A DNA stretch of 19,389 nt from an uncultured Ruminococcus sp. (GTDB lineage: Bacteria > Bacillota > Clostridia > Lachnospirales > Lachnospiraceae). Shown piece by piece: positions 7,207 through 14,995 of this stretch. The stretch is taken from NCBI GenBank assembly GCA_900553885.1, contig USFD01000060.1, positions 1 through 19,389 on the forward strand. The letters are read 5' to 3'. The notes beneath the pieces are model-generated. The model did no database searches. It was not told where the DNA came from and saw only the letters and a list, made by a program, of their open reading frames with translations. The first letter of the stretch is position 1; the number at the start of each line of letters is the position of its first letter. A program made the position numbers and the translations under genes.

Positions 7207-8739
7207 ATGGGAATTAAAATTGTGCTGCTTGTTGTTTTCTTTGCTGTTATGGTGGGAGTAGGAATCTATTCAAGGAAGCATGCTTCAAGTGTGGATGGAT
7301 TCGTCTTAGGAAGCAGGTCTGTGGGACCGTGGCTGACAGCGTTTGCTTATGGAACGTCTTATTTTTCCGCAGTCGTATTTGTCGGGTATGCCGGACAGTT
7401 CGGGTGGAAATATGGAATCGCCTGTACATGGATCGGAATCGGAAATGCACTCATCGGAAGTCTGCTTGCGTGGGTAGTGCTGGGCCGCAGAACCAAAGTT
7501 ATGACACAGCATCTGAAGTCCAAGACAATGCCGGATTTTTTTGGAGAAAGGTATAACAGTAAAGCATTGAAAATCGTGGCTTCTGTCATTGTATTTGTCT
7601 TTCTGATTCCTTATACAGCTTCTGTGTATAACGGACTGTCCAGATTGTTCGGTATGGCATTTCATATCCCGTATTCCTGGTGCGTGATTGCCATGGCGGT
7701 GTTTACGGCTGTATATGTGATCCTGGGAGGTTATATGGCTACGGCGATCAATGATTTTATCCAGGGAATTATCATGCTGGCGGGAATCGTGGCGGTGATC
7801 GCAGCTGTTCTGAGCGGGCAGGGAGGATTTATGGAAGCACTTTCGAAAATGGCGGAGATTCCCAGTGATGCGGCGGTGACTGCAGGACAGCCTGGAGCGT
7901 TTACTTCATTTTTCGGACCGGATCCTCTGAACCTTCTCGGGGTCGTGATCCTGACTTCTCTGGGGACATGGGGACTGCCCCAGATGATTGGAAAATTTTA
8001 TGCGATTAAAGATGAAAAGTCTGTAAATACGGGAACTGTGATTTCTACAGTATTTGCAATTGTGGTCTCCGGAGGATGCTATTTCCTTGGAGGTTTCGGA
8101 AGACTGTTCGACAGCCCGCAGATTTACGATGAGGCGGGAAATGTCGTGTATGACAGTATTATCCCCCATATGCTGTCCTCTCTTCCGGATATTCTGATCG
8201 GAATTGTGGTGGTGCTTGTACTGTCAGCCTCTATGTCCACACTGTCTTCTCTTGTGCTGACTTCCAGTTCTACTATGACCCTGGATCTTCTGAAGGACAA
8301 TGTAATGAAAAACATGAGTGAGAAGAAACAGATTATAGTAATGCAGATCCTGATTGTGTTTTTCATTGTTGTATCTGTAGTGATTGCTCTGGATCCGCCC
8401 ACATTTATCGCGCAGCTGATGGGAATTTCGTGGGGCGCTCTGGCCGGCGCTTTCCTGGCGCCGTTCCTCTACGGACTGTACTGGAAAGGGGTTACCAGGG
8501 CAGGCGTCTGGGCCGGATTTATTGCCGGAGTAGGACTGACGGTCTCCAATATGTTCCTTGGATTTATCGAGTCCCCTATTAATGCCGGAGCAGCAGCTAT
8601 GGTTGCCGGACTGGCAGCGGTGCCGGTTGTAAGTCTCCTTACGCCGAAGATGGAAAAAGAAAAAATTGAAGAAATATTCCAGTGTTATGATGAAACGGTA
8701 ACGATTACGAAAAAGAGATCGCTTCAGCAGGATCTGTAA
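7207..8739 (+). CDS. Sodium:solute symporter (SSS family), substrate unknown
   Basis: A 510-residue polytopic membrane protein. It opens with a hydrophobic helix, then the SSS signature region: KHASSVDGFVLGSRSVGPW, then AYGTSYFSAVVFVGYAGQFG, and GRRTKVMTQHLKSKTMPDFFGERY in the cytoplasmic loop, which match the first helices of Na+/proline- and pantothenate-type transporters. About 13 hydrophobic segments can be counted, including LGGYMATAINDFIQGIIM and the VLSASMSTLSSLVLTSSS helix that normally carries the Na2-site serines. The C-terminus is short and charged. The ATG at 7207 follows TTGAGGAGAAAG by about 5 bases. It stands alone between two palindromes upstream and terminators downstream. 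No neighbouring catabolic gene indicates the substrate. Confidence 0.9.
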   Translation: MGIKIVLLVVFFAVMVGVGIYSRKHASSVDGFVLGSRSVGPWLTAFAYGTSYFSAVVFVGYAGQFGWKYGIACTWIGIGNALIGSLLAWVVLGRRTKVMTQHLKSKTMPDFFGERYNSKALKIVASVIVFVFLIPYTASVYNGLSRLFGMAFHIPYSWCVIAMAVFTAVYVILGGYMATAINDFIQGIIMLAGIVAVIAAVLSGQGGFMEALSKMAEIPSDAAVTAGQPGAFTSFFGPDPLNLLGVVILTSLGTWGLPQMIGKFYAIKDEKSVNTGTVISTVFAIVVSGGCYFLGGFGRLFDSPQIYDEAGNVVYDSIIPHMLSSLPDILIGIVVVLVLSASMSTLSSLVLTSSSTMTLDLLKDNVMKNMSEKKQIIVMQILIVFFIVVSVVIALDPPTFIAQLMGISWGALAGAFLAPFLYGLYWKGVTRAGVWAGFIAGVGLTVSNMFLGFIESPINAGAAAMVAGLAAVPVVSLLTPKMEKEKIEEIFQCYDETVTITKKRSLQQDL

Positions 8740-8765
8740 ATCGGAAGAAAGAAAAACGGAAGGAA

Positions 8766-8847
8766 GAAAAAAGAGCCCGATCGGACGAACCGGCGGAAAA
8801 AGCCGGAAGGTATGACCGGACTCTTTTTCTGCGTCCGGAGTTTTTTT
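8766..8847 (+). terminator. Two overlapping, mutually exclusive terminator hairpins
   Basis: Hairpin 1: AAAAAGAG (8768-8775) pairs with CTCTTTTT (8821-8828), extended by CCG (8777-8779) with CGG (8817-8819). Inside it is a smaller hairpin CCGGC/GCCGG (8790-8794, 8802-8806). Hairpin 2: CCGGAC (8816-8821) pairs with GTCCGG (8833-8838), followed by AG and seven T (8841-8847). Both use 8816-8821, so only one can form at a time. They lie 26-110 bases past the symporter stop and just before the recA promoters, so they most likely end the symporter transcript. Confidence 0.7.
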
Positions 8848-8852
8848 ACTGC

Positions 8853-8881
8853 TTGAATATACGCAATACGTATGTTATAAT
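8853..8881 (+). promoter_or_regulatory. Upstream recA promoter (P1), sigma-A type
   Basis: TTGAAT (8853-8858), 17-base spacer, perfect TATAAT (8876-8881). It starts six bases after the T-tract of the preceding terminator, about 100 bases before recA. The match is seen directly; activity is inferred. Confidence 0.6.
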
Positions 8882-8903
8882 GGCAGCATATCAAAAAAAG
8901 TTG

Positions 8904-8932
8904 TTGACATTTGAAGACCGGTATAATACTAT
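8904..8932 (+). promoter_or_regulatory. Downstream recA promoter (P2), sigma-A type
   Basis: Perfect TTGACA at 8904-8909. At 17 bases' distance lies TACTAT (8927-8932, 4 of 6 matches). A perfect TATAAT at 8922-8927 is only 12 bases away, too close to pair with this -35. Transcription would start near 8940, at the edge of the LexA box. Confidence 0.5.
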
Positions 8933-8943
8933 AGTAACAGATG

Positions 8944-8957
8944 CGAACAACTGTTCG
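8944..8957 (+). promoter_or_regulatory. LexA (SOS) box of recA
   Basis: CGAACAACTGTTCG has perfect 5-base arms (CGAAC/GTTCG) separated by AACT and fits the Gram-positive LexA consensus CGAACRNRYGTTYG at nearly every position. It lies 12-37 bases downstream of the P2 -10 and 24 bases before the recA start, where LexA would block initiation or early elongation from either promoter. Confidence 0.8.
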
Positions 8958-8980
8958 ATTTTAAAAAGGAGAATTGATTT

Positions 8981-10084
8981 ATGGCAAATAGTGCAAATAC
9001 GAACGAAGAAAAAAAGAAAGCGCTGGATGCGGCGATTGCCAAGCTTGAGAAAGACTTCGGAAAAGGCGCGGTAATGAGGCTGGGAGATTCCAGCGCCCAT
9101 GTGGCTGTCGAGACAGTTCCTACAGGCTGCCTGAGCCTTGATCTGGCTCTGGGACTCGGAGGAGTTCCGAAGGGCCGTGTGATTGAGATTTACGGACCGG
9201 AGTCCAGCGGTAAAACTACGGTTGCTCTCCATATGATTGCAGAGGTGCAGAAGAGAGGCGGAATTGCAGGATTTATTGATGCTGAGCATGCTCTGGATCC
9301 CGTTTATGCAAAAAATATCGGCGTGGATATTGACGAATTATATATTTCTCAGCCGGACAGCGGAGATCAGGCGCTTGAGATTGCGGAAACCATGGTGCGT
9401 TCCGGCGCCATCGACATTATTGTCATTGACTCGGTCGCTGCGCTTGTTCCAAGACAGGAGATTGAGGGAGATATGGGGGACAGCCATGTAGGGCTGCAGG
9501 CCAGGCTGATGTCCCAGGCTCTGAGAAAACTGACGCCGGTGATCAGTAAGTCAAACTGTGTGGTAATCTTTATTAACCAGCTCAGAGAAAAAGTCGGTGT
9601 TATGTTCGGGAATCCGGAGACAACTACCGGCGGAAGAGCGCTTAAATTCTACGCTTCCGTCCGTATGGATGTGAGAAGGATTGAGACGCTGAAACAGGGG
9701 GGCGAAGTGGTAGGAAACCGCACCCGTATTAAAATTGTGAAAAATAAGATTGCTCCTCCATTTAAGGAGGCAGAGTTTGATATTATGTTCGGAAAAGGAA
9801 TTTCCCGGACGGGCGATATCCTGGATCTTGCCGCCGGTATTGACGTTGTGAAAAAAAGCGGGGCCTGGTATGCTTATGAAGGAGAAAAGATCGGCCAGGG
9901 AAGAGAAAATGCGAAAAACTATCTGGAAACCCATCCTGAAGTGATGGAAGAACTGGATAAAAAGGTCAGGGCTTACTATCATCTTGGTGATGCCGCCGGA
10001 GCAGAGGATACAGACGGGGAGAATGCAGAGAAAAAAGATGAACAGAACGGTGATCTGAAACTGAAGGCCGGTAAGACCAAATGA
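8981..10084 (+). CDS. recA: RecA recombinase
   Basis: A 367-residue ATP-dependent DNA strand-exchange protein and LexA co-protease, central to recombination and the SOS response. Present are the N-terminal helix ALDAAIAKLEKDFGKGAVMRL, Walker A GPESSGKT (72-79), IDAEHALDP, Walker B-type IIVIDSVAALVP, loop L1/L2 region (GVMFGNPETTTGGRALKFYASVR) and an acidic, charged C-terminal tail rich in Asp, Glu and Lys. Length is normal. The ATG at 8981 follows AAAAAGGAGAA by 7-8 bases. Two promoters and a LexA box precede it. Its stop overlaps the recX start as ATGA. Confidence 0.99.
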   Translation: MANSANTNEEKKKALDAAIAKLEKDFGKGAVMRLGDSSAHVAVETVPTGCLSLDLALGLGGVPKGRVIEIYGPESSGKTTVALHMIAEVQKRGGIAGFIDAEHALDPVYAKNIGVDIDELYISQPDSGDQALEIAETMVRSGAIDIIVIDSVAALVPRQEIEGDMGDSHVGLQARLMSQALRKLTPVISKSNCVVIFINQLREKVGVMFGNPETTTGGRALKFYASVRMDVRRIETLKQGGEVVGNRTRIKIVKNKIAPPFKEAEFDIMFGKGISRTGDILDLAAGIDVVKKSGAWYAYEGEKIGQGRENAKNYLETHPEVMEELDKKVRAYYHLGDAAGAEDTDGENAEKKDEQNGDLKLKAGKTK

Positions 10085-10695
10085 CAGTTACACAAGTTGA
10101 ACCCTGCGGAAAAACCAGATACCGGATCTATCTGGACGGAGAATCCGCCTTTATCCTATATAAAGGCGAGATGAAGAAACTGAATATCCGGGAAGGCGGG
10201 TCCCTGTCTTCTGATACATTGGAAATGATCTATACAGAGATCCTGTACAGGCGGGCCAGACTACGCGCCATGCATCTGCTGGAGGATATGGACAGGACAG
10301 AGGCGGGACTGCGGGAAAAGCTCCGGCAGGGAGAATATCCGGAGGAGATAACGGAAAAGGCAATTGCCTATGTCCGTTCGTTCGGATACCTGGATGATAT
10401 CAGATATGCGGAAAATTTTATCCTCAGCCGGAGAGATTCGAAAAGCCGCCGGGAAATAGAAGCTCTTCTGAAAAAGAAAGGCGTGGCGGGAACAGATATT
10501 TCCCAGGCTTTTTCCAACTGCTATACAGAAGAGGAAGAACTGGAGGCAGTGAAGAAGATTCTGAGGAAAAAGCGATTTGATCCGGATACTGCTGACAGGG
10601 CCGCATTGCAGAAAATATACGGATATCTTGCCCGTAAGGGGTTCCGATATGAGATAATCCGTCAAGTAATACAAAATCCTGCGGAGGATGCTTGA
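10081..10695 (+). CDS. recX: RecX, regulator of RecA
   Basis: A 204-residue protein that modulates RecA by binding its filament. It has three-helix RecX repeats: RRARLRAMHLLEDMDRTEAGL, then EITEKAIAYVRSFGYLDDIRYAENFI (the most recognisable block, with GYLDD and the Y-A pair), SRREIEALLKKKGV, and a third repeat ending RKGFRYEIIRQVI. Residues 1-50 resemble the N-terminal extension of Firmicute RecX. The start overlaps the recA stop by four bases (ATGA), so translation is probably coupled and both are induced in SOS. Its stop codon lies inside the -35 of the rny promoter. Confidence 0.93.
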   Translation: MTVTQVEPCGKTRYRIYLDGESAFILYKGEMKKLNIREGGSLSSDTLEMIYTEILYRRARLRAMHLLEDMDRTEAGLREKLRQGEYPEEITEKAIAYVRSFGYLDDIRYAENFILSRRDSKSRREIEALLKKKGVAGTDISQAFSNCYTEEEELEAVKKILRKKRFDPDTADRAALQKIYGYLARKGFRYEIIRQVIQNPAEDA

Positions 10696-10729
10696 CATTG
10701 TTGTGAAAACAGTATAAAATTTAACTGTT
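10692..10729 (+). promoter_or_regulatory. rny promoter with an inverted repeat over the -10
   Basis: Perfect TTGACA (10692-10697), 17-base spacer, TAAAAT (10715-10720, 5 of 6). The -35 overlaps the recX stop codon. AACAGT (10708-10713) and ACTGTT (10724-10729) form a 6-bp inverted repeat that straddles the -10 and could be an operator. The promoter match is strong; the operator is speculative. Confidence 0.65.
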
Positions 10730-10763
10730 GTATTTTGATAAAATGTACAATGAAAACTGAATA

Positions 10764-10776
10764 AGGAGGTGCTCCT
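10764..10776 (+). promoter_or_regulatory. rny ribosome binding site inside a small hairpin
   Basis: AGGAG, loop GTG, CTCCT form a perfect 5-bp stem that contains the Shine-Dalgarno sequence itself (AAGGAGGT, 10763-10770), 11 bases before the ATG at 10782. A GTG at 10777 is excluded as a start because it reads GTG CAA TGA. Confidence 0.6.
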
Positions 10777-10781
10777 GTGCA

Positions 10782-12335
10782 ATGAGTTTAGGCTTATGTA
10801 TAGTAATTGCCGTGGCCCTCGCGTTGATAGCTGGTATTATTTCTCATTTAGTGACTGTCTCCAATCTGAAGAAGAATGCGGAAAGTAAGATTGGGAATGC
10901 TGAGACAAGAGCCAGAGAAATAATCGACGATGCCGTGAAAACTGCAGAGACAACGAAAAAGGAAGCGCTCTTGGAAGTGAAGGAGGAATCCATCAAGACC
11001 AAAAATGATCTTGAGAAGGAGACCAAAGAGAGAAGAGCGGAGCTGCAGCGCTATGAAAAGCGTGTGCTGGCAAAGGAAGAAGCAGTGGATAAGCGGTCGG
11101 ATGCTCTTGAACATCGCGAATCAAAACTTACGTCGAAGGAAGAGCAGCTGCGTCAGCGGGAAGTCAAGGTAGAAGAGCTGAGTCAGAAACGGGTACAGGA
11201 ACTGGAACGAATCTCAGGACTTACCTCCGAACAGGCAAAAGAATATCTGTTGAAAACTGTTGAAGAAGATGTCAAGCATGACACTGCCAAGATGGTCAGA
11301 GAACTGGAGGCACAGGCGAAAGAAGAAGCAGACAAGAAAGCGAAAGAGTATGTTGTCAACGCGATTCAGAGATGTGCTGCTGATCATGTGGCTGAGACAA
11401 CGATTTCGGTTGTTCAGCTTCCCAGTGATGAAATGAAAGGACGCATTATCGGACGTGAAGGAAGAAATATCCGGACCCTTGAGACTCTTACCGGTGTGGA
11501 ACTGATTATAGATGATACACCGGAAGCGGTTGTTTTGTCAGGATTTGATCCGATCCGCCGGGAAGTGGCCAGAATAGCCCTCGAAAGGCTGATTGTGGAT
11601 GGAAGAATCCATCCTGCAAGAATTGAAGAGATGGTGGAAAAGGCTCAGAAGGAAGTCGATGCGATGATCAGGGAAGAAGGAGAGGCGGCTGCCCTTGAAG
11701 TTGGTGTGCCGGGTATCCATCCGGAGCTGATCCGTCTTCTGGGACGTATGAAGTTCAGAACGAGTTACGGGCAGAATGCACTGAAACATTCCATCGAGGT
11801 GGCACAGCTTTCCGGACTTCTGGCAGGTGAGATCGGTGTGGATGTCCGCATGGCAAAACGTGCCGGACTTCTGCATGATATCGGAAAATCCATAGATCAT
11901 GATGTAGAAGGCTCACATATTCAGATCGGCGTGGATCTGTGCAGAAAGTACAAAGAATCCCCGACGGTTATTAATGCTGTGGAAGCACATCACGGAGATG
12001 TGGAACCTCAGACTCTGATCGCCTGTGTTGTACAGGCTGCGGATACGATTTCCGCGGCAAGACCGGGAGCAAGAAGAGAAACCATCGAAACATATACAAA
12101 CAGATTGAAACAGTTAGAAGACATCACCAACCAGTTCAAGGGTGTGGAGAAGTCGTTTGCCGTTCAGGCAGGAAGAGAGATTCGTGTTATGGTAGTTCCG
12201 GAGCAGGTATCTGATGATGATATGGTGCTTATGGCCAGGGATATTGCAAAACAGATTGAGTTTGAACTGGAATATCCCGGACAGATTAAAGTCAATGTGA
12301 TCCGTGAATCACGGGCAATTGACTATGCGAAGTAA
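10782..12335 (+). CDS. rny: Ribonuclease Y
   Basis: A 517-residue membrane-anchored endoribonuclease that starts bulk mRNA decay in Gram-positive bacteria. In order: an N-terminal transmembrane helix (about residues 3-25); a long charged coiled coil rich in Glu, Lys and Arg (about 30-170); a KH RNA-binding domain with GRIIGREGRNIR from residue 220; and an HD domain with the metal-binding His365-Asp366 in LLHDIGKSIDHD, followed by EAHHGD. The C-terminus is the usual MARDIAKQIEFELEYPG block ending in SRAIDYAK. Length is typical (about 520). It has its own promoter after recX, but recX read-through is possible as no terminator separates them. A strong terminator follows. Confidence 0.98.
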   Translation: MSLGLCIVIAVALALIAGIISHLVTVSNLKKNAESKIGNAETRAREIIDDAVKTAETTKKEALLEVKEESIKTKNDLEKETKERRAELQRYEKRVLAKEEAVDKRSDALEHRESKLTSKEEQLRQREVKVEELSQKRVQELERISGLTSEQAKEYLLKTVEEDVKHDTAKMVRELEAQAKEEADKKAKEYVVNAIQRCAADHVAETTISVVQLPSDEMKGRIIGREGRNIRTLETLTGVELIIDDTPEAVVLSGFDPIRREVARIALERLIVDGRIHPARIEEMVEKAQKEVDAMIREEGEAAALEVGVPGIHPELIRLLGRMKFRTSYGQNALKHSIEVAQLSGLLAGEIGVDVRMAKRAGLLHDIGKSIDHDVEGSHIQIGVDLCRKYKESPTVINAVEAHHGDVEPQTLIACVVQAADTISAARPGARRETIETYTNRLKQLEDITNQFKGVEKSFAVQAGREIRVMVVPEQVSDDDMVLMARDIAKQIEFELEYPGQIKVNVIRESRAIDYAK

Positions 12336-12365
12336 TTTAAAATCATAACAGCTGAGAAAAGATGC

Positions 12366-12396
12366 AGCCCTTGTCGAGAGACGAGGGCTTTCTTTT
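12366..12396 (+). terminator. Intrinsic terminator after rny
   Basis: AGCCCTTGTC (12366-12375) pairs with GACGAGGGCT (12380-12389), 10 bp with one G-U pair, closed by a GAGA (GNRA) tetraloop and followed by TTCTTTT. It lies 30 bases past the rny stop. Confidence 0.9.
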
Positions 12397-12442
12397 ACGG
12401 CAGAAGGGAAAATCAGGATTATAGAGTAAGGAGGAAGAGAAG

Positions 12443-12988
12443 ATGAGCGAAAAAATCAGGCGGCTGAAGCGGGATCTGAAATTTAAGGGAGTCATTCTGG
12501 ATTTTTATCAGGATACTATGGAAATCAATGGCGACCATACGGTGGTCTGGGATTTTATCAGTCACAAAGGTGCTGCGGCGGTTGTTCCGGTATGTGATGA
12601 CGGGAAAATCCTTATGGTAAGACAGTATAGAAATGCACTGGAGAGATATACTCTGGAAATTCCGGCCGGAGCCCTGGACGCGGCTGATGAGCCGGGAATC
12701 GCCTGCGCGGCAAGAGAACTGGAGGAAGAGACCGGATATCGATGTGATAATCTGGATTGGCTGATCAATCTCAGGACTACGGTCGCGTTCTGTAACGAGA
12801 AAATACAGGTATTTGTGGCCAGAAATCTGATTCCGTCAAAGCAGCATCTGGATGAGGACGAGTTTATTGATCTGAAGGCATATTCTCTTAAGGAACTGAA
12901 AGAAAAGATTTTCTCAGGCGAGATCGAGGATGCAAAAACGGTTTCATCCCTCCTTGCCTATGACGCAAAGTACGGCGGAAACGAATAA
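12443..12988 (+). CDS. nudF: Nudix hydrolase, probable ADP-ribose pyrophosphatase
   Basis: A 181-residue cytoplasmic Nudix enzyme, likely cleaving ADP-ribose to AMP and ribose 5-phosphate. The N-terminal part matches the NudF layout (VVWDFISHKGAAAVVPV, ILMVRQYRNALERYTLEIPAG), where the YR and EIPAG segments are typical of ADP-ribose pyrophosphatases. The Nudix helix is RELEEETGY at 91-99 with the metal-binding glutamates. The box is one residue longer than the consensus, with six residues rather than five between Gly76 and Glu83. The ATG at 12443 follows AAGGAGGAAGAG closely. In Bacillus, nudF also lies close to spoIIM, which agrees with the neighbour here. Confidence 0.9.
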   Translation: MSEKIRRLKRDLKFKGVILDFYQDTMEINGDHTVVWDFISHKGAAAVVPVCDDGKILMVRQYRNALERYTLEIPAGALDAADEPGIACAARELEEETGYRCDNLDWLINLRTTVAFCNEKIQVFVARNLIPSKQHLDEDEFIDLKAYSLKELKEKIFSGEIEDAKTVSSLLAYDAKYGGNE

Positions 12989-13010
12989 ATCAGTCTGTCC
13001 GGCATATAAT
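12983..13010 (+). promoter_or_regulatory. Possible SigE-type promoter of spoIIM
   Basis: GAATAAA (12983-12989), 13-base spacer, CATATAAT (13003-13010) resembles the mother-cell SigE pattern (ATA-type -35, CATACA-type -10). It overlaps the end of the Nudix gene and lies 56 bases before the spoIIM start. The agreement with Bacillus, where spoIIM depends on SigE, makes this attractive, but the match is imperfect. Confidence 0.35.
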
Positions 13011-13065
13011 GAAATATCTGTCAGGGAAGAAACCATGTCAGAATATTGTTTCAGGAGGCGTTTCC

Positions 13066-13605
13066 ATGAAGATATTTCATACGAGAAAGCAGCTGTTGGC
13101 CTTCTTTATGCCGGGATTTTTGTTTGGAGTATTATATGTTAATTTTTTCGCTGTAAAATATATGGCGCAACCAGGCATATTCAGTACATACTTTCTGGAG
13201 CAGTATCAGTCTGTTGACATAGTAGCGGGAGAATATCTGTGGTATCTGATTCGGGTCAGAGTGTTTCCTTTTCTCGTACTGTCCGGCCTGGCTCTTACAA
13301 AAGCGAGAAAGGCAGCAGCTGTTCTGTTTCTTGCCTGGACGGGCATATCCGGCGGAATTCTGTTTTCCCTGGCAGTTGCAGATATGGGAATAAAAGGAAG
13401 CATTCTGTGTATTACGGGAATGCTTCCTCAGTTTTTATTTTATATTCCGGCTTATCTGGTTCTTATCTGGTATGCTTACAGCTATCCGGACAGTCATTGG
13501 AACCGGCAGAAAACTATTTTCATTTCTTTTATGATGGCGGCAGGACTTATTCTTGAAATATATGTAAATCCGCTGCTTGTTCGTGCGTTTCTTTCCACAT
13601 TGTAA
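13066..13605 (+). CDS. spoIIM: Stage II sporulation protein M-like membrane protein
   Basis: A 179-residue polytopic membrane protein. After a short basic N-terminus it has a first membrane helix with FMPGFLFGVLYVNFFA, matching the F-x-G-x-L-F/Y-x-N signature of SpoIIM, then about four more hydrophobic segments, including MLPQFLFYIPAYLVLIWYAY. SpoIIM is part of the mother-cell DMP complex with SpoIID and SpoIIP that drives peptidoglycan degradation and engulfment. The start is the ATG at 13066 because CAGGAGG lies 8-9 bases upstream; an ATG at 13009 would add 19 polar residues without a ribosome binding site. The position next to the Nudix gene supports the call. Sequence divergence leaves some doubt. 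Confidence 0.75.
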   Translation: MKIFHTRKQLLAFFMPGFLFGVLYVNFFAVKYMAQPGIFSTYFLEQYQSVDIVAGEYLWYLIRVRVFPFLVLSGLALTKARKAAAVLFLAWTGISGGILFSLAVADMGIKGSILCITGMLPQFLFYIPAYLVLIWYAYSYPDSHWNRQKTIFISFMMAAGLILEIYVNPLLVRAFLSTL

Positions 13606-13655
13606 AAAGGTATATTTTTTCCGGGAAAGCTGCAAATACTTTTTCGGAAAATCGT

Positions 13656-14972
13656 TCAGTTCTTTTTCCCGTTTTTACAGAGGATGCAGAGTGCAAGTAT
13701 GGTTACCGTTCCCTGACTTGCAAGCAGGCCCCACAGATATCCGATAATTCCGTACCGGGGAATGATCAGAAATACACTGACAATCCGTATGCTCAGACTC
13801 AGCATATTGATCAGAAATGTCAGACCGGTTTTTCCCAGCCCGTTTATGGAACTGGTGAGGGCTGTGTTGGTGTAGAGGAACGGACAGATCCAGGCCAGTG
13901 TCAGAATAAATTTCCCGGCGGCAGGACTGTGAAACAGCAGTTCCCCAAGGAAAGGACCGGCTATCAGAAAGAAAAGACAGCAGGCTATGCCAAGGAAAAA
14001 ACAACTGCCGGCTGCTTTTCTGACAAGATTTACAGTGCCTGAAGTATTTCCATCTGCCTGGGTTTTCGTGACGGCAGGCATGAGAACTGTTCCGACCGAG
14101 CTGGTTACAGCGGACGGAAAGAGGATACAGGGCAGCGCCATGCCGGTCAGCACCCCGTAGGTGCTCAGGGCGTCTGCGGTGCTCAGACCGTAAAGTTTAA
14201 GAGCGGCCGGGATGGAGGCGGCTTCTACACTCTGCAGCAGAGTGACTGCGGCCCGGTTGGCTGTCAGGGGCAGAGACAGGCGGAGAAGTTCAGCAGCAGG
14301 TTTTTTCAGCGCTGAGACAGAAAGGCCGGCAGGACGGCAAAGCGCTTTTGATAAAATACGCCAGGAGTAGAGAAGAGAGAAAAATTCTCCGGCAACAATT
14401 CCTGCAGCGGCGATACTGATGGAGGGGGTACTGCCGCTTTTTCGGATCAGGAAAAAGGCAACCATCACAAAGGCAATGCGGGCTGACTGCTCCAGCAGCT
14501 GAGAAGCAGCCGGAACTTCGGTCTTCTGCAGCCCGAAGGAATAGCCGCAGATACAGCAGTGGACGGCAGCGCAGGGAAGTGCATAGGAAATGATAAGCAA
14601 CATTTCGGTGCAGCGGCTGTCGCCAAGAAAATAGCCGGCGATAAAGGATGCATTCTGCTGGATCAGAATAATTTCCAGCAGTGACAGAGAGACTGTAAAA
14701 AGCAGGGCCGCAAAAAGAGTGGATTTTGCTTCCTGACGGCGGTTGAGAGATACCTTCCGGGCTACGGTACGGGAAAGAGCAGTTTCAATTCCGGCAGTGC
14801 TTATCGAATGACAGAGGGCGTATACGGGAAAAATAAGCTGATAGAGTCCTACGTTTTCTTCACCAAAAGCATGGCTTAAGAAAATCCGGAAAAAAAATCC
14901 CATAAAACGGCTGATAAATCCTGCAATGGTCAGAATAAAAGCACCCCGGATCAAAGTGTGTTTTGAGGGCAT
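13656..14972 (-). CDS. spoVB: SpoVB/MOP-superfamily lipid-linked oligosaccharide flippase
   Basis: A 438-residue protein with about 12 predicted membrane helices. The opening segment (RGAFILTIAGFISRFMGFFF, then FGEENVGLYQLIFPVYAL, then STAGIETALSRTVAR) is the classic SpoVB/MurJ-like polysaccharide exporter start, with the conserved GLYQL. SpoVB proteins act in the mother cell during spore cortex synthesis. It is shorter than Bacillus SpoVB (about 518 residues), and the last helix is followed only by a short basic tail (CKNGKKN). The ATG is at 14972-14970, with GGAGG nine bases upstream on the minus strand. It is convergent with spoIIM, leaving 50 bases between stops. A general flippase not tied to sporulation is the alternative. 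Confidence 0.8.
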   Translation of the reverse strand: MPSKHTLIRGAFILTIAGFISRFMGFFFRIFLSHAFGEENVGLYQLIFPVYALCHSISTAGIETALSRTVARKVSLNRRQEAKSTLFAALLFTVSLSLLEIILIQQNASFIAGYFLGDSRCTEMLLIISYALPCAAVHCCICGYSFGLQKTEVPAASQLLEQSARIAFVMVAFFLIRKSGSTPSISIAAAGIVAGEFFSLLYSWRILSKALCRPAGLSVSALKKPAAELLRLSLPLTANRAAVTLLQSVEAASIPAALKLYGLSTADALSTYGVLTGMALPCILFPSAVTSSVGTVLMPAVTKTQADGNTSGTVNLVRKAAGSCFFLGIACCLFFLIAGPFLGELLFHSPAAGKFILTLAWICPFLYTNTALTSSINGLGKTGLTFLINMLSLSIRIVSVFLIIPRYGIIGYLWGLLASQGTVTILALCILCKNGKKN

Positions 14973-14995
14973 GAAACGGATCCTCCGGCAGAACT

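Noticed and set aside
8863..8871. Nine-base word GCAATACGT shared by the recA and gap upstream regions (8863-8871 and 19265-19273)
   Set aside because: One shared 9-mer in a 19-kb window is expected by chance among many possible pairs, and its position relative to the promoters differs.
13239..13556. Second plus-strand frame inside spoIIM
   Set aside because: It overlaps the membrane protein completely, has no ribosome binding site, and its composition is that of a shifted reading of the true gene.
13617..13651. Inverted repeat TTTTCCG/CGGAAAA between the convergent spoIIM and spoVB genes as a bidirectional terminator
   Set aside because: The stem is only 7 AT-rich pairs with a 21-base loop and has no T-tract on the exit side of either strand.
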